64,000 nucleotides of DNA from Paenilisteria portnoyi (GTDB lineage Bacteria; Bacillota; Bacilli; Lactobacillales; Listeriaceae), in contig NZ_JAASTT010000008.1 in assembly GCF_014322795.1 (NCBI RefSeq), forward strand, positions 1 to 64,000. The letters are read 5' to 3'. The translations under genes and the position numbers were made by a program. Positions within the stretch are counted from its first letter, which is position 1; each line of letters starts with the position of its first letter. Shown here piece by piece: positions 47,665-58,526 of this stretch. The notes beneath the pieces are model-generated. The model worked only from the letters and a program-made list of their open reading frames with translations, was not told the DNA's origin and searched no databases.

Positions 47665-47717
47665 AAAAAAAGAGAGACTACAAAACAAGCGATTGCGCTC
47701 GCCATTTGTAGTCTCTC
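47665..47717 (-). promoter_or_regulatory. glpD leader terminator (antitermination candidate)
   Basis: On the minus strand GAGAGACTACAAA and TTTGTAGTCTCTC form a perfect 13-bp stem around an inner GCGAGCG/CGCTTG fold, followed by seven T. It lies downstream of the 47755-47784 promoter and about 80 bases before glpD, where no further promoter is visible. In Bacillus GlpP reads such leaders through. It may also end transcripts from the glycerophosphodiesterase gene. Confidence 0.75.
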
Positions 47718-47754
47718 CGTATCTCAGACAATAATTAATATTAACTTACCTCTA

Positions 47755-47784
47755 ATTATAGTACAGCTGTTCCCTAAAAGTAAA
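47755..47784 (-). promoter_or_regulatory. glpD promoter
   Basis: Minus strand TATAAT (47755-47760) with TTACTT (17-base spacer) or TTTACT (18-base spacer) as the -35, right at the 3' end of the glycerophosphodiesterase gene. Confidence 0.65.
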
Positions 47785-47785
47785 G

Positions 47786-48514
47786 CTATTTGTTTCGCTT
47801 TCTTCGTATCTCTACAGCCTTTTCTGGAAAATCCGTCATAAACCCTCGAACATTTTCATCAAAAAGCGTCTCCATCTGACTTACTTTGTTAGCCGTCCAG
47901 CAACGCGTTGCCACATTTCCAAGCATATCATGATTCCGAATCGTATACGGCGGATTAATACTATCCAGTTGTAAACTTGCTACCTGCGCTACCGCTTCTT
48001 CCACATCCAACTTCGTAATCGCCGAGAGTTTAATCGTATCATCCAGCGCCCTCAATCGCGCTAATGTATCTAAATTAAAAGAACAAAATAAAAAAGCAAG
48101 TCGTCCAGCTCTCCTATTGCAAAGCTCCAGTACTTTCTCCTCTATTCCAGGATAATCATACGCATCCGTTTTTAATTCAATATTTAGAATCAATGGATAC
48201 CTTCCTAATACAACGAGAACTTCCTCCAATGTAGGAATCTTTGTTTTTTTAAACAACGCCCGAAAACGTTTCTTATATCCTTGGTGCGCATCCAACTTTT
48301 GGAGCTCCTTCAACGTAAAATCCTTTACTAATCCCGAGCCATTTGTCGTCCGATTTACCGTTTCATCATGAATCACGACAGGAACGCCATCTTTTGTTAA
48401 TTGTACATCTAATTCAATGCCATCAGCCCCAGCCTTCACCGCTGCAAAAAAGGCTGGTATCGTATTTTCAGGATGCAATCCCTTACTCCCACGATGAGCA
48501 AATATTTCCGTCAA
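47786..48514 (-). CDS. glycerophosphodiester phosphodiesterase
   Basis: 242 residues from a TTG at 48514 (AGGTGAGG before it), where MTEIFAHRGSKGLHPENTI is the family start; an open frame reaches 48580 but has no ribosome site. GDPD motifs HRG, ENT, GADGIELDVQLTKDGVPVV with HDE and the later NIELK are clear. It lacks a signal peptide and so acts in the cytoplasm, making glycerol-3-phosphate that GlpD next to it can oxidise. Confidence 0.92.
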   Translation of the reverse strand: MTEIFAHRGSKGLHPENTIPAFFAAVKAGADGIELDVQLTKDGVPVVIHDETVNRTTNGSGLVKDFTLKELQKLDAHQGYKKRFRALFKKTKIPTLEEVLVVLGRYPLILNIELKTDAYDYPGIEEKVLELCNRRAGRLAFLFCSFNLDTLARLRALDDTIKLSAITKLDVEEAVAQVASLQLDSINPPYTIRNHDMLGNVATRCWTANKVSQMETLFDENVRGFMTDFPEKAVEIRRKRNK

Positions 48515-48616
48515 ATTCCTCACCTCAATCATGTGACATATTGTTCTTTTTATTATACATAAATAAGACAATTGTCTCAAATTTAATAAATTCCTGTTTT
48601 TTTGTTACCTATCGAA

Positions 48617-48644
48617 TTACAGCACTAGAAACATGTGTTATGAT
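48617..48644 (+). promoter_or_regulatory. oatA-like gene promoter flanked by an inverted repeat
   Basis: TTACAG, 16-base spacer, TATGAT. A 7-base inverted repeat, ACCTATC (48607-48613) and GATAGGT (48642-48648), brackets it. About 125 bases before the ATG. Confidence 0.45.
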
Positions 48645-48771
48645 AGGTCAGTAGAGAATAACCGAAGTCAGCAAAACCGAATTAATAACAAACTTTTGTT
48701 CCTACTACTCATATTAGCAATTAAAATTAGGAAACTTTCTTTCCTTATGATTTGCAGTTAGGAGAGATTAC

Positions 48772-50613
48772 ATGGAGAGATCCGCTCGATATAAAAGAAA
48801 ATATGTACCTAGTATCGATGGGCTTCGAGCACTGGCAGTTATAGCTGTCATCGCCTATCACCTCAGTTTTGGATGGGCTTCCGGTGGTTTCTTGGGAGTT
48901 GACATCTTTTTTGTTTTATCGGGCTACTTAATCACCAATATTTTACTATCCGAATGGGAAAAGAATGAAAGCCTTGATTTGAAGAAATTTTGGATTGGTC
49001 GTTTCAGACGACTTATTCCTGCCGTATACTTAATGATTGTTGTCGTTGTCGTATTTGCCGTGATTTTCAACCGTCCGCTTCTGGCGACATTACGAGGAGA
49101 CGCCACAGCTTCGTTTCTTTACATGAGCAATTGGTGGTTCATTTTCCATAACGTATCCTACTTTGATTCTTTTGGAACGGCATCCCCTATCAAAAATTTG
49201 TGGTCTTTAGCTATTGAAGAGCAGTTCTACATTATCTGGCCACTGTTTTTATACGGCGCCTTAAAGTTCATCAAGAAACCAGCCATTATTTTGCGCATTA
49301 TTGTGATTGCAGCGATGCTTTCCGCTATTTTAATGGCTATCTTGTACTCACCAGATGGCGATCCAAGTCGTGTTTATTACGGCACAGACACACGCGCATT
49401 TGGTTTGTTACTCGGCGGAGCATTGGCTTTTGTTTGGCCATTTACACGCTTGTCGCCTCACATTCCAAAGCCTGCAAAATTTGCTGTCAATCTGGCTGGA
49501 ACAATCAGCGTTTCCATCTTCTTGATTTGCATCGTAACAGTAAACGAGTATGATTCCTTTTTATACCGAGGAGGCATGTTTTTAATTGCCATTAACGCGA
49601 TTATCATGATTGCTACTATCGCGCACCCAGCCTCATATCTCAGCAAATTATTTAGTTTTAAACCACTACGCTGGATTGGGATGCGATCCTACGGTATTTA
49701 TTTGTGGCACTATCCCATTATCACCTTGACAACACCAATCACCGAAGTCGGGACGCCCAATTTAGTACGAGCTACCCTTCAAGTTGTAGCAACACTTCTT
49801 ATCGCGGAACTTTCCTATCGCTTTGTAGAAACCCCGATTCGAAAGAAAGGTTTCATCGCGTACATCAAGTCGTTCCATTTCAAAGGTTTACTGCATTGGC
49901 GCGGCTATCCAATCGGAAAATGGGCTTTTATCAGTAGCCTCGTTCTCATTCTTGGATTCTTCGCACTCGGCATGAGTAATCTAATTCCAGTGAAAACAAA
50001 CGCAGAAGGCACACAGAAAACACATGTAAAAATTGTCGCAGATGCGAAAGCACCACAAAAAGAAGCACCTAAATCTGATACACCAACCAAGTCGACACCA
50101 GCACCTAAAAAGAATGCTGCGAAAACACCGGTCACCCCTGACAAAATTAGCTACACACAAACAGTAGCGATTGGCGATTCACTCATGATTGACATTCAGC
50201 CAGTACTCGAGAAGTCCGTTCCAAATATTACAATTGACGGACTGGTAGGTCGCCAAATGGCTGATGCTATCAACACCGCTACACAATATAATAAATATAA
50301 CACCAAAGGGAGTGCCGTAATTCTCGAACTCGGTACAAATGGTCCTTTTGCCCTCAAAAAAATGGAGCAACTTGTTCAAATGTTCGATCAAGCTAGTATT
50401 TATCTTGTGAATACACGCGTCCCTCGTCAATGGGAATCCGAAGTAAATGAATCTATAGACAAAATTGACGCAGAGTATGATAATGTCACACGCGTGGATT
50501 GGTACAGCTTAGCCGTTGATCATCCAGAATACTTTGGTCGTGATGGCGTTCATTTAACGAAAAAAGGTGTATCCGCTTATGTTGGTTTATTGACAAATAA
50601 AATGGTCCATTAA
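48772..50613 (+). CDS. oatA: OatA-like peptidoglycan O-acetyltransferase
   Basis: 613 residues. N-terminal acyltransferase-3 domain with about eleven membrane spans (start SIDGLRALAVIAVIAYHLS, catalytic His in AYHLS) and a C-terminal SGNH domain outside the cell: GDSLMIDIQP, ELGTNGPF and DGVHLTKKG, the Ser-Asn-His-Asp set. A Pro/Lys/Thr-rich linker joins the two. It moves acetyl to muramic acid O-6 and gives lysozyme resistance. Position between glycerophosphodiesterase and luxS fits oatA (lmo1291) in L. monocytogenes. Has its own promoter and a perfect terminator. Confidence 0.9.
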   Translation: MERSARYKRKYVPSIDGLRALAVIAVIAYHLSFGWASGGFLGVDIFFVLSGYLITNILLSEWEKNESLDLKKFWIGRFRRLIPAVYLMIVVVVVFAVIFNRPLLATLRGDATASFLYMSNWWFIFHNVSYFDSFGTASPIKNLWSLAIEEQFYIIWPLFLYGALKFIKKPAIILRIIVIAAMLSAILMAILYSPDGDPSRVYYGTDTRAFGLLLGGALAFVWPFTRLSPHIPKPAKFAVNLAGTISVSIFLICIVTVNEYDSFLYRGGMFLIAINAIIMIATIAHPASYLSKLFSFKPLRWIGMRSYGIYLWHYPIITLTTPITEVGTPNLVRATLQVVATLLIAELSYRFVETPIRKKGFIAYIKSFHFKGLLHWRGYPIGKWAFISSLVLILGFFALGMSNLIPVKTNAEGTQKTHVKIVADAKAPQKEAPKSDTPTKSTPAPKKNAAKTPVTPDKISYTQTVAIGDSLMIDIQPVLEKSVPNITIDGLVGRQMADAINTATQYNKYNTKGSAVILELGTNGPFALKKMEQLVQMFDQASIYLVNTRVPRQWESEVNESIDKIDAEYDNVTRVDWYSLAVDHPEYFGRDGVHLTKKGVSAYVGLLTNKMVH

Positions 50614-50656
50614 AAAATCCATCGAATTCAGCTCACACTGAATTCGATGGATTTTT
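50613..50656. terminator. bidirectional terminator, oatA / luxS
   Basis: AAAAATCCATCGAATTCAG and CTGAATTCGATGGATTTTT form a perfect 19-bp stem with a 6-base loop, between converging genes. Confidence 0.95.
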
Positions 50657-50694
50657 GCTATTTCGTAAATGTGGCGATTACACGCTTTTACAGA

Positions 50695-51162
50695 TTATTC
50701 TCCAAAAACGTGTGGCCATTCTTGTTTTTTGTCCAAGAAATTTTTAGCTAATTCCTTTGCACCCTCTAAGCTATGACTAGCAGCCCAGCCACATTGTACT
50801 TCATTACAAGCCGGAACTTCTGCAGCATTTAATACATCAATCAATGTTTTTTCAAGAATAGAGAGCACGTCATCATAGTCGTCATGATTGATAACGGATA
50901 AATAAAAACCAGTTTGACATCCCATTGGACTAATATCTACAATTTTATCGAAATGATTACGCGACAATTCTGCCATCAGATGTTCCAATGAATGAAGCGC
51001 AGGCATTTCCATATGCTCTTTATTAGGTTGCATAAAACGAATATCGTACTTATAAATCTCGTCTCCGTGCTCCCCCACTTTTTGGCCAGCAAGCCTTACA
51101 TATGGTGCCTTTACCAGCGTATGATCTAAGTTAAAACTCTCTACGTTCATTTTTTCAGACAT
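50695..51162 (-). CDS. luxS: S-ribosylhomocysteinase LuxS
   Basis: 155 residues, full length. Metal site [10 protein letters not shown] with the later Cys and [12 protein letters not shown] are intact. It splits S-ribosylhomocysteine to homocysteine and the AI-2 precursor DPD. It stands alone between parC and oatA. AGAGGGGA precedes the ATG. Confidence 0.96.
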   Translation of the reverse strand: MSEKMNVESFNLDHTLVKAPYVRLAGQKVGEHGDEIYKYDIRFMQPNKEHMEMPALHSLEHLMAELSRNHFDKIVDISPMGCQTGFYLSVINHDDYDDVLSILEKTLIDVLNAAEVPACNEVQCGWAASHSLEGAKELAKNFLDKKQEWPHVFGE

Positions 51163-51178
51163 TCCAATCCATCCCCTC

Positions 51179-51223
51179 TAAAAAAATATTCCTAGGCTAG
51201 CGTAATCTTGCTTACCTAGGAAT
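51179..51223 (-). terminator. parC terminator
   Basis: ATTCCTAGG and CCTAGGAAT (with extra pairing of AGC/GCT inside) form a stem on the minus strand, followed by a T run. It lies between parC and luxS. Confidence 0.8.
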
Positions 51224-51234
51224 CATCACACAAA

Positions 51235-53685
51235 TTATTCTACCGTATTTTCAGTAATCGTTGCAAGTCCCAGCCACGTTTCAACTGGCCCACCTTCCAA
51301 TTGCTCATCCATAATGAACGACCCATTCGAATAACGATCCGTCACACGTAAGTTGGAAATATCAAGATTCACGACAACTTCTTTATCTGTCGCAACATGA
51401 ATAATGTCCTTGCTATCCGCTAAATCTAAACTGATAAAACGATGCGGACTATTTTTCAGTTCACGGAGCATAAGCAGCCCTCGTTTTGCTCTGGAAATCG
51501 GCTCAAACTCTGATAGTTTCATTCGTTTAGCCGAGCCACGCTGCGTAAGCAATACCAGATCACGTTTTTCGCTTGGAACAATCACTTTGGCACCGACAAT
51601 AAAATCATCCGCTTTCAGATTCATCGCTTTGACACCAGCTGTTCTAGCACCAGAAAGCGGCACTTCACTAATCGAATAACGTAGACCATACCCATTATGA
51701 CTCGCTAAGAATACATCTTCATTTCCAATAACCGTCTCCACAGAAATCAAGCTGTCATCACCCTTTAGGTTAATGGCCATCAATGTCTTAGAATAACGCT
51801 GCGGTTTGTAGTTCAATACCGCCGATGCTTTAATCATGCCATTTTTCGTAACGAATAGGAAATAATCCGTTTCCCTGAACGTTTTCATCGGAATGGCTGC
51901 AACCACTTCTTCTTCAGAGGACGTATCTGAAACAAGGTGACTCACATGTTCACCCAAGTTCTTCCACTTAATGTCCGGCAATTCATGGACAGGACGATAA
52001 ATGTAGTTCCCCTTACTTGTGAAAAGTAACAGCGAATCCATCGTATTCATCGTCTGAATAAAGATAGCATGATCCGTTTCTTTCATCGATAAATCTTCCC
52101 CATTAGACGCGGCGTATGAACGCATACCCGTACGTTTCACATAGCCTTCTTTCGTAACAGAAACAACGACATCCTCACTTGCAACAAGAACCTCTGTATC
52201 AATTTTAATTTCAGAAATTTCATTTTCGATAACCGTCAAACGCGGTGTTTTATATTTTTTCTTGATTTCGTTTAGTTCTTCTTTTAAGCACGCAATCAAG
52301 TTATTCTCATCACCTAGAATCGCTTCTAATGCTGAAATTTGTTTCGCTAGCTCATCCGCTTCCTGTTGAAGTTGCGTAATATCTGTGTTTGTTAAACGAT
52401 AAAGTTGTAGTGAAACAATAGCTTCTGCTTGTTTTTCACTAAAATCATATGTCGTTTGCAAATTTAACTTCGCATCACGTTTATCTTTAGAAGCACGAAT
52501 CATCTGAATCACTTCATCTAAAATCGATAGGGCCTTCATGAGACCATCAATAATATGCTGGCGCGCCTTCGCACGTCTAATATCATATTCCGAACGCTTC
52601 GTGATAATCTCTTTTTGGTGCGCAATGTAGGCGTCAATCATCGAAATAACACCCATCAATTGCGGACGTTTATTAAAAATCGCCACCATATTGAAATTAT
52701 ATGAAATTTGCAAATCCGTATTTTTGAAAAGGTAATTCAGTACGCCGTCTGCATTCGCGTCTTTTTTCAATTCAATCACAATGCGGAGTCCAGTCCGATC
52801 CGTCTCATCACGAACCTCTGAAATACCCTCGATTTTCTTATCAATTCGTAGATCATCCATCCGCTTGACAAGTGTCGCTTTGTTAATTTCATATGGAATT
52901 TCGGTAATCACGATTTGTTGACGGCCACCACGCATATCCTCAATAACCGTCTTTGAACGCACAACCACACGTCCTTTTCCAGTTTCATAGGCTTTACGAA
53001 TCCCATCAATACCTTGAATAATCCCACCAGTCGGGAAATCCGGGCCTTTAATCAGCTTCATAATATCGGCTGTCGTGCAATCCGGTTTATCCAAACGCTT
53101 AATGACGCCCTCAATCACTTCCGTCAAATTATGCGGTGGAATATCCGTTGCATACCCCGCTGAAATCCCAGTTGAGCCATTGACAAGCAAATTCGGAAAA
53201 CGACTCGGTAATACCGTCGGCTCACTCGTTGTATCATCAAAGTTTGACACAAAATCAACGGTCTCTTTATCCAAATCACGTAATAACTCCGACGAAATTT
53301 TCGATGTCCGTGCCTCCGTATAACGCATCGCAGCAGGCGGATCACCGTCGACACTACCGTTATTTCCGTGCATTTCAATCAAGGTATTACGAACTTTCCA
53401 ATCCTGGCTCATCCGAACCATCGCCTCATACACTGACGAATCACCATGCGGGTGGTAGTTACCGATAACATTACCGACTGTTTTCGCTGATTTACGGAAT
53501 CCTTTTTCCGCCGTATTGCCCTCGACATGCATCGCAAACAAAATCCGACGTTGTACAGGTTTCAAGCCATCACGCGCATCCGGTAACGCCCGTTCTTGAA
53601 TAATATATTTACTATAACGACCAAATCGGTCTCCTAAAACTTCTTCCAAGGCTAAGTCTTGAATTTTTTCATCTGGAGTACTCAC
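51235..53685 (-). CDS. parC: DNA topoisomerase IV subunit A
   Basis: 816 residues from a GTG at 53685 that overlaps the parE stop (GTGA). Active-site Tyr in AMRYTEAR, and the quinolone pocket [13 protein letters not shown] shows the wild-type Ser and Glu. Separates linked daughter chromosomes. The C-terminal beta-pinwheel (repeats near [19 protein letters not shown]) is complete. Confidence 0.96.
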   Translation of the reverse strand: MSTPDEKIQDLALEEVLGDRFGRYSKYIIQERALPDARDGLKPVQRRILFAMHVEGNTAEKGFRKSAKTVGNVIGNYHPHGDSSVYEAMVRMSQDWKVRNTLIEMHGNNGSVDGDPPAAMRYTEARTSKISSELLRDLDKETVDFVSNFDDTTSEPTVLPSRFPNLLVNGSTGISAGYATDIPPHNLTEVIEGVIKRLDKPDCTTADIMKLIKGPDFPTGGIIQGIDGIRKAYETGKGRVVVRSKTVIEDMRGGRQQIVITEIPYEINKATLVKRMDDLRIDKKIEGISEVRDETDRTGLRIVIELKKDANADGVLNYLFKNTDLQISYNFNMVAIFNKRPQLMGVISMIDAYIAHQKEIITKRSEYDIRRAKARQHIIDGLMKALSILDEVIQMIRASKDKRDAKLNLQTTYDFSEKQAEAIVSLQLYRLTNTDITQLQQEADELAKQISALEAILGDENNLIACLKEELNEIKKKYKTPRLTVIENEISEIKIDTEVLVASEDVVVSVTKEGYVKRTGMRSYAASNGEDLSMKETDHAIFIQTMNTMDSLLLFTSKGNYIYRPVHELPDIKWKNLGEHVSHLVSDTSSEEEVVAAIPMKTFRETDYFLFVTKNGMIKASAVLNYKPQRYSKTLMAINLKGDDSLISVETVIGNEDVFLASHNGYGLRYSISEVPLSGARTAGVKAMNLKADDFIVGAKVIVPSEKRDLVLLTQRGSAKRMKLSEFEPISRAKRGLLMLRELKNSPHRFISLDLADSKDIIHVATDKEVVVNLDISNLRVTDRYSNGSFIMDEQLEGGPVETWLGLATITENTVE

Positions 53686-55649
53686 TCGCCTGCCTCCTCA
53701 ATAATCATGTTCTCGTTTTCTAGAATACTCTGATCTTCTTCCAGCGAGAATTCCACGTTTTTCTCAATCCAGTCACGTCTTGGCTCTACTTTATCGCCCA
53801 TTAGTGTCGCCACACGACGCTCAGCGCGAGCGATATCATCAATGCGTACACGAATCAGCGTTCGCGACTCTGGATTCATCGTCGTATCCCACAACTGATC
53901 AGCATTCATCTCGCCAAGCCCTTTGTAGCGCTGAATAATGTAGCCTTTGCCAATTTTTTGAATCGCTGCATCTAGTTCCTCATCGGTCCATGCATACGCC
54001 ATTACTTCTTTTTTACCAACACCCTTACTAACCTTGTAAAGCGGTGGTAGCGCGATATAAACCTTACCAGCTTCCACTAATGGACGCATATATCGATAAA
54101 AGAACGTCAGAAGCAACACTTGAATATGCGCACCATCCGTATCCGCATCGGTCATAATCACGACTTTATCATAATTACAATCCTCCACCTCAAATTCAGC
54201 ACCTACACCAGCGCCGACCGTGTGGATAATCGTACTAATTTCTTCGTTTTTCATAATGTCGACGAGTTTCGCTTTCTCAGTGTTAATAACTTTACCACGA
54301 AGCGGCAAAATAGCTTGGAAACGGCGATCACGCCCTTGTTTAGCCGAACCACCCGCCGAGTCTCCTTCGACAAGATATAATTCATTTCTTTCCGGGTTTC
54401 GCGATTGCGCTGGCGTCAATTTGCCAGAAAGCGATGTTTCCGAACGTTTACGCTTTTTGCCGTTTCGCGTTTCTTCACGCGCCTTACGTGCTGCCTCACG
54501 CGCCTCACGCGCCTTCACAGCCTTCTTCACAAGCAAAGCACTCACTTCTGGGTTCTCCGCTAAATAATAGCCCAAATGTTCCGCTACAACAGCATCCACC
54601 GCAGGCCTAGCTTCTTGCGTCCCGAGTTTTTCCTTCGTTTGACCTTCAAATTGCAATAAGTTTTCCGGAATCCGAATCGAAAGTACTGCCGAAAGACCTT
54701 CACGAATATCGCTACCCTCCAGGTTCTTCTCTTTCTCCTTCAACATCCCGACGCGGCGAGCATACTCATTAAACACACGCGTCATCGCAGCCTTCATACC
54801 AGCTTCATGCGCGCCCGCACCCTTTGTCCGCACGTTATTAACAAAACTCAAGATGTTCTCTGCATATCCATCGTTAAATTGGAACGCCATCGCGATCTCA
54901 ATCGTATTGCTATCCCCTTCAAACGACACAACCGGATGCAACACATCTTTGCCTTCGTTGATGTATTCCACAAAGTTTTTCACGCCATCTTCAAAATGGA
55001 ATTTCTCTTCCATCCCGATGCGTTCGTCCACAAGCTCAATCTCCATCCCTTTCAAAAGGAATGCCGATTCACGCAAACGCTCCGATAACGTTTCATAATT
55101 ATAAGAAGTCATAGGAAAAATCGTTTTATCAGGTTTAAAACGAATCGTTGTGCCTCTTTTATTTGTTTTGCCTAGCTTGCGTAACGTTCCTACTGGTTTT
55201 CCACCATTTTCAAAATCCATTTCATAGGTGAAACCGTCGCGATAAATCGTTACTTTTAGCGTCTCTGACAAAGCATTGACAACCGAAGAACCTACACCGT
55301 GCAAGCCCCCACTCGTTTTGTAACCACCTTGACCAAACTTACCACCAGCATGAAGCACCGTTAGAATAACTTCAACAGTTGGCTTTCCTGTTTTATGCAT
55401 TCCGACCGGCATACCACGCCCCTCATCCGAAACGCTGACACTTTCATCTGCATGTAAAACTACTTTTATTTTATGACCATATCCAGCCAATGCCTCATCG
55501 ACGGAATTATCCACAATTTCATAGACCAAGTGATGCAATCCACGTGTATCTGTCGAACCGATATACATCGCCGGGCGCTTACGTACCGCCTCAAGTCCTT
55601 CCAACACCTGAATCGAATCATCATTATACTCATTTTTTGAACGACTCAT
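53682..55649 (-). CDS. parE: DNA topoisomerase IV subunit B
   Basis: 655 residues. GHKL ATPase start ([35 protein letters not shown]) and the Toprim set [15 protein letters not shown] with [15 protein letters not shown] precedes the ATG at 55649. The operon is parE-parC with overlapping ends. A LexA-like palindrome lies about 65 bases upstream. Confidence 0.96.
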   Translation of the reverse strand: MSRSKNEYNDDSIQVLEGLEAVRKRPAMYIGSTDTRGLHHLVYEIVDNSVDEALAGYGHKIKVVLHADESVSVSDEGRGMPVGMHKTGKPTVEVILTVLHAGGKFGQGGYKTSGGLHGVGSSVVNALSETLKVTIYRDGFTYEMDFENGGKPVGTLRKLGKTNKRGTTIRFKPDKTIFPMTSYNYETLSERLRESAFLLKGMEIELVDERIGMEEKFHFEDGVKNFVEYINEGKDVLHPVVSFEGDSNTIEIAMAFQFNDGYAENILSFVNNVRTKGAGAHEAGMKAAMTRVFNEYARRVGMLKEKEKNLEGSDIREGLSAVLSIRIPENLLQFEGQTKEKLGTQEARPAVDAVVAEHLGYYLAENPEVSALLVKKAVKAREAREAARKAREETRNGKKRKRSETSLSGKLTPAQSRNPERNELYLVEGDSAGGSAKQGRDRRFQAILPLRGKVINTEKAKLVDIMKNEEISTIIHTVGAGVGAEFEVEDCNYDKVVIMTDADTDGAHIQVLLLTFFYRYMRPLVEAGKVYIALPPLYKVSKGVGKKEVMAYAWTDEELDAAIQKIGKGYIIQRYKGLGEMNADQLWDTTMNPESRTLIRVRIDDIARAERRVATLMGDKVEPRRDWIEKNVEFSLEEDQSILENENMIIEEAGE

Positions 55650-55711
55650 TTTATTTTGCTCCTTCCGATTTTGCTTATATACCTTGCTGTTTACCCATTT
55701 CTACCTGTTAT

Positions 55712-55726
55712 CCAAACATATGTTGG
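55712..55726. promoter_or_regulatory. LexA-like palindrome upstream of parE
   Basis: CCAAACATATGTTGG, close to the SOS box CGAACATATGTTCG with one change in each half. From memory parEC is counted in the LexA regulon of B. subtilis; a role here is an inference. Confidence 0.45.
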
Positions 55727-55862
55727 CAACAACTACTTTAACAGAATAGCACTTCCGCCCCAAAAAATAAAGCCCTGATTCTCTCTGTGGGCAAGGACTT
55801 AGACTTCAGTAGTTTAAGATTTAGATTGGATTGGCTATAGAGCTATGTATTTTTTGCAAGTC

Positions 55863-55885
55863 AAAAGCCCCTTTACAGAGGCTTT
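55863..55885 (-). terminator. terminator of the CoA-binding gene
   Basis: AAAGCCTC pairs with GGGGCTTT (one G-U) on the minus strand, followed by T; about 30 bases after the stop at 55914. Confidence 0.7.
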
Positions 55886-55913
55886 CTTTGTTGTTTATCT
55901 CTCTAGTCTAACA

Positions 55914-56333
55914 TTATCCTTTGCCAGAAAGCAAATACTCCACCATAATGCAGCGGTCCATGATGACTGTGTGGTCTTTTTCTATTAGGAAATCGTAGGC
56001 TTCTTCGTTTGCAACGCCTGATTGTGCCCAGAATACATCTGCGTCGATTTGGTCGAATTCTTTTGCCAACTCTGGTAAGAATTCAGATCTCCGGAAAATA
56101 TCAACAATATCGATATGGCCTTCAATTTCTGCTAAACTAGCCACGGCTTTTTCGCCAAGTACTTCGTCTACACGAGGGTTAACAGGTATAATCGTGTAAC
56201 CTTCTTGCTGCATTCGTTCTGATATCTGATAGGATGTGCGCTCTGGGTTGTCACTAAGACCGACTACCGCGATTCGCTTAGCTTTGTTCAAAATTTGGTG
56301 AATTTCCGACCTTTCAGGATTCAAAATTGCCAT
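55914..56333 (-). CDS. CoA-binding domain protein (YccU-like)
   Basis: 139 residues, a single CoA-binding Rossmann domain: AVVGLSDNPERTSYQISERM, then PVNPRVDEVLGEKAV and IDIVDIFRRSEFLPELAKE. The family binds CoA thioesters, no reaction known. ATG at 56333 after GAGGGG. It lies between parE and the NCS2 permease and has its own terminator. Confidence 0.88.
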   Translation of the reverse strand: MAILNPERSEIHQILNKAKRIAVVGLSDNPERTSYQISERMQQEGYTIIPVNPRVDEVLGEKAVASLAEIEGHIDIVDIFRRSEFLPELAKEFDQIDADVFWAQSGVANEEAYDFLIEKDHTVIMDRCIMVEYLLSGKG

Positions 56334-56399
56334 CTAAATCCCCTCCTATACGTCCATCATAGCGGATTAGGAGGCGAAATAGCAAGCATGAACGGTATT

Positions 56400-57698
56400 T
56401 TATTTTTTTCTAAAGGAAAGTCCTTTTTCTCGGAATAAGAAAAACTGTTCTAATAGTATGGCAAAAACACTTCCAACAATAAGTCCGTTATTCAACACAG
56501 CGATGACTGCAGCTGGTAATCCTTTTGTAGCGGAAGGGGATAGGAACATAACGCCCACACCAATCATCATGGATATACCAATAACAAGATAGGCATTTTC
56601 TTCGCCAGTCTTAATTTTTTTAAGTTCTTTCAAAGCCATGACAACCATATTAGAGAAAATCACAAATGTCACTGCATAGCCTACTGGTGCTGGCAACGCA
56701 CTCATGATGTTCATAATCGGTGGGAATAACGTAATCCCGATGACTAGTAAACACCCTATCAAAAATGGTTTAATCGATTTTTGACCCGTTTGTGTGACGA
56801 ATCCCGCCGCTCCCGAAATAGGAACGGAACCAATGGCTGAAAAACCACCACCTAGTAACTGATTAACACCAGAAATCAGCCCGCCACGCTTGTATCTTTT
56901 CGGATCACTAGGTTTATCACCAGCTACAATTCCCTCCATCAGACGCACAGAGGCAACTAAATTGGTGATTAATAGCAATGTGATGAAAATCGCCGTTGTA
57001 ATCACGCCAGAATCAAATGTTGGCATGCCAAACGCAAATAGCTTCGGTAAATCAAACCAAGAATGTGCCTCACCAACGCTCGGCGCTTTCCCAGCGATTA
57101 AGAATAATCCCCAACCAAGAACTAAACTAAATATCACGGAATATTGGCGAATCCACATAACTTTCGATCGTCCGAATGCAAAAGCTGCGATGACCACTAT
57201 CAAGCTTAAAAGCGCCATCCAAGGATCCATAATCGGGTGATCTGCTGAGATTCCGAACATCCCTTTTATAAAGGAGCCACTCAGTTGCAATACCAGTAAC
57301 ATCAAGTAAACAAAGGTCACTGTCGGCGTGAATAATTTCGCTAACACTCCGATAAATCCGCTTGCAGCTAAGACGATAAAAAACACTCCACTTACAAGTA
57401 ACCCACCCGATAAAGCTTGTAATGCCTCAATATTAGACGTGTATAAAACACCGATAAATCCCGCATAAATCGTGAATACGCTCCACCATAATCCCGCAGG
57501 ACCTTCATGAATCGGTAACCGGTGCCCAAACAAACCTTGTAACAGCCCTGCTACACCTAAAACAAATATCGTTCGTTGCATAAAGCCCGCCGTTTCCACA
57601 GGACTTAATTTGTATAAATCAGCAATCGCAATTGGCGCCACGATCGCAGCTGCAATCATAAAAATCATCCACTGTAGCGCGGCAATTCCTATTTTCAT
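56400..57698 (-). CDS. NCS2-family nucleobase/purine permease
   Basis: 432 residues from the ATG at 57698 (AAGGAG about eleven bases before it; GTG 57710 sits on that site). About 12-14 membrane spans; family hallmarks are the GPAGLWWS segment and the later GGGFSAIGSVPISGAAGF. It should import a purine, xanthine or uracil with H+. Substrate not decided. Single gene between the CoA-binding gene and plsY. Confidence 0.85.
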   Translation of the reverse strand: MKIGIAALQWMIFMIAAAIVAPIAIADLYKLSPVETAGFMQRTIFVLGVAGLLQGLFGHRLPIHEGPAGLWWSVFTIYAGFIGVLYTSNIEALQALSGGLLVSGVFFIVLAASGFIGVLAKLFTPTVTFVYLMLLVLQLSGSFIKGMFGISADHPIMDPWMALLSLIVVIAAFAFGRSKVMWIRQYSVIFSLVLGWGLFLIAGKAPSVGEAHSWFDLPKLFAFGMPTFDSGVITTAIFITLLLITNLVASVRLMEGIVAGDKPSDPKRYKRGGLISGVNQLLGGGFSAIGSVPISGAAGFVTQTGQKSIKPFLIGCLLVIGITLFPPIMNIMSALPAPVGYAVTFVIFSNMVVMALKELKKIKTGEENAYLVIGISMMIGVGVMFLSPSATKGLPAAVIAVLNNGLIVGSVFAILLEQFFLFREKGLSFRKK

Positions 57699-57842
57699 TC
57701 CAAACCCCACTCCTTTTTGTGTTATTTTCTAATTATTCAAATTAAATATAAAGACTATCCAGTTTTCTATTTTACGCCAGTTATTAGAAAAAGTCCATGA
57801 AATAAATAAGTAGCAACGGTATTCCGCATCTTTTTTTTATGC

Positions 57843-57848
57843 TATAAT
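57843..57848 (+). promoter_or_regulatory. -10 element of plsY
   Basis: A perfect TATAAT 43 bases before the plsY ATG; the -35 region (near 57820) is poor. Confidence 0.5.
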
Positions 57849-57890
57849 GACGGAGATACATAGTTCGAAATAAAAGGAGTTTCTAAACAA

Positions 57891-58484
57891 ATGGAAATGA
57901 TAATTTTGCTTTGCCTCATCGCCTATATTCTTGGCTCCATCCCATCAGGTTTGTGGATCGGAAAAATTTTCTATAAAAAGGACATTCGTGACTTCGGAAG
58001 CGGTAATCTTGGCGCGACCAACTCCTTCCGTGTTCTTGGTGTTAAACCCGGCATCATCGTTACCTTGATGGATATTTTGAAAGGGACGGCTGCAACACTA
58101 TTACCGTTCTTTTTCCAGCTAGATGTCAACCATCATTTTTGGTTGCTCACAGGTATCTTCGCCATCATCGGCCATAGTTTTCCAGTTTTCGCAAAATTCA
58201 AAGGTGGAAAGGCCGTTGCCACCTCAGCAGGAGTCATTCTTGCCTATGCACCTTGGTTGTTCTTAGCTGCACTAGTCATCTTTATCCTATCTTTAAAAAT
58301 CAGTAAATACGTATCACTCAGCTCCATGATAGCTGCTGCGAGCGCGCTGGTTATCTCGTTATTCTTCCAAGACTGGATTCTAGTCGGTATCATCGCCGCG
58401 ATTGCAGCGTTCATTATTTACCGCCATATTCCTAACATAAAACGTATCAAAAAAGGCGAAGAGCCAAAAATAAGTTGGATGTAA
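57891..58484 (+). CDS. plsY: acyl-phosphate:glycerol-3-phosphate acyltransferase
   Basis: 197 residues, five or more membrane spans. Motif 1 [23 protein letters not shown] and [10 protein letters not shown], then [18 protein letters not shown]. It makes lysophosphatidic acid from acyl phosphate, the first step of phospholipid synthesis; the PlsC-like gene at 26797 would act next. AAGGAG precedes the ATG. Confidence 0.95.
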   Translation: MEMIILLCLIAYILGSIPSGLWIGKIFYKKDIRDFGSGNLGATNSFRVLGVKPGIIVTLMDILKGTAATLLPFFFQLDVNHHFWLLTGIFAIIGHSFPVFAKFKGGKAVATSAGVILAYAPWLFLAALVIFILSLKISKYVSLSSMIAAASALVISLFFQDWILVGIIAAIAAFIIYRHIPNIKRIKKGEEPKISWM

Positions 58485-58490
58485 GCTCCC

Positions 58491-58525
58491 AAAAAAAGAA
58501 GCTGGCCACGGCCAACTTCTTTTTA
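58491..58525. terminator. bidirectional terminator, plsY / mutarotase
   Basis: AAAAAGAAG-C-TGGCC and GGCCA-A-CTTCTTTTT form a stem between converging genes, with A and T runs at each end. Confidence 0.88.
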
Positions 58526-58526
58526 T

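Noticed and set aside
53238..53480. Frames within parC on the plus strand
   Set aside because: Shadow frames opposite the highly conserved quinolone-region codons.
55760..55800. GCCC..GGGC hairpin upstream of the CoA-binding terminator
   Set aside because: Only four base pairs with a 13-base loop and no T run; not enough for a terminator.
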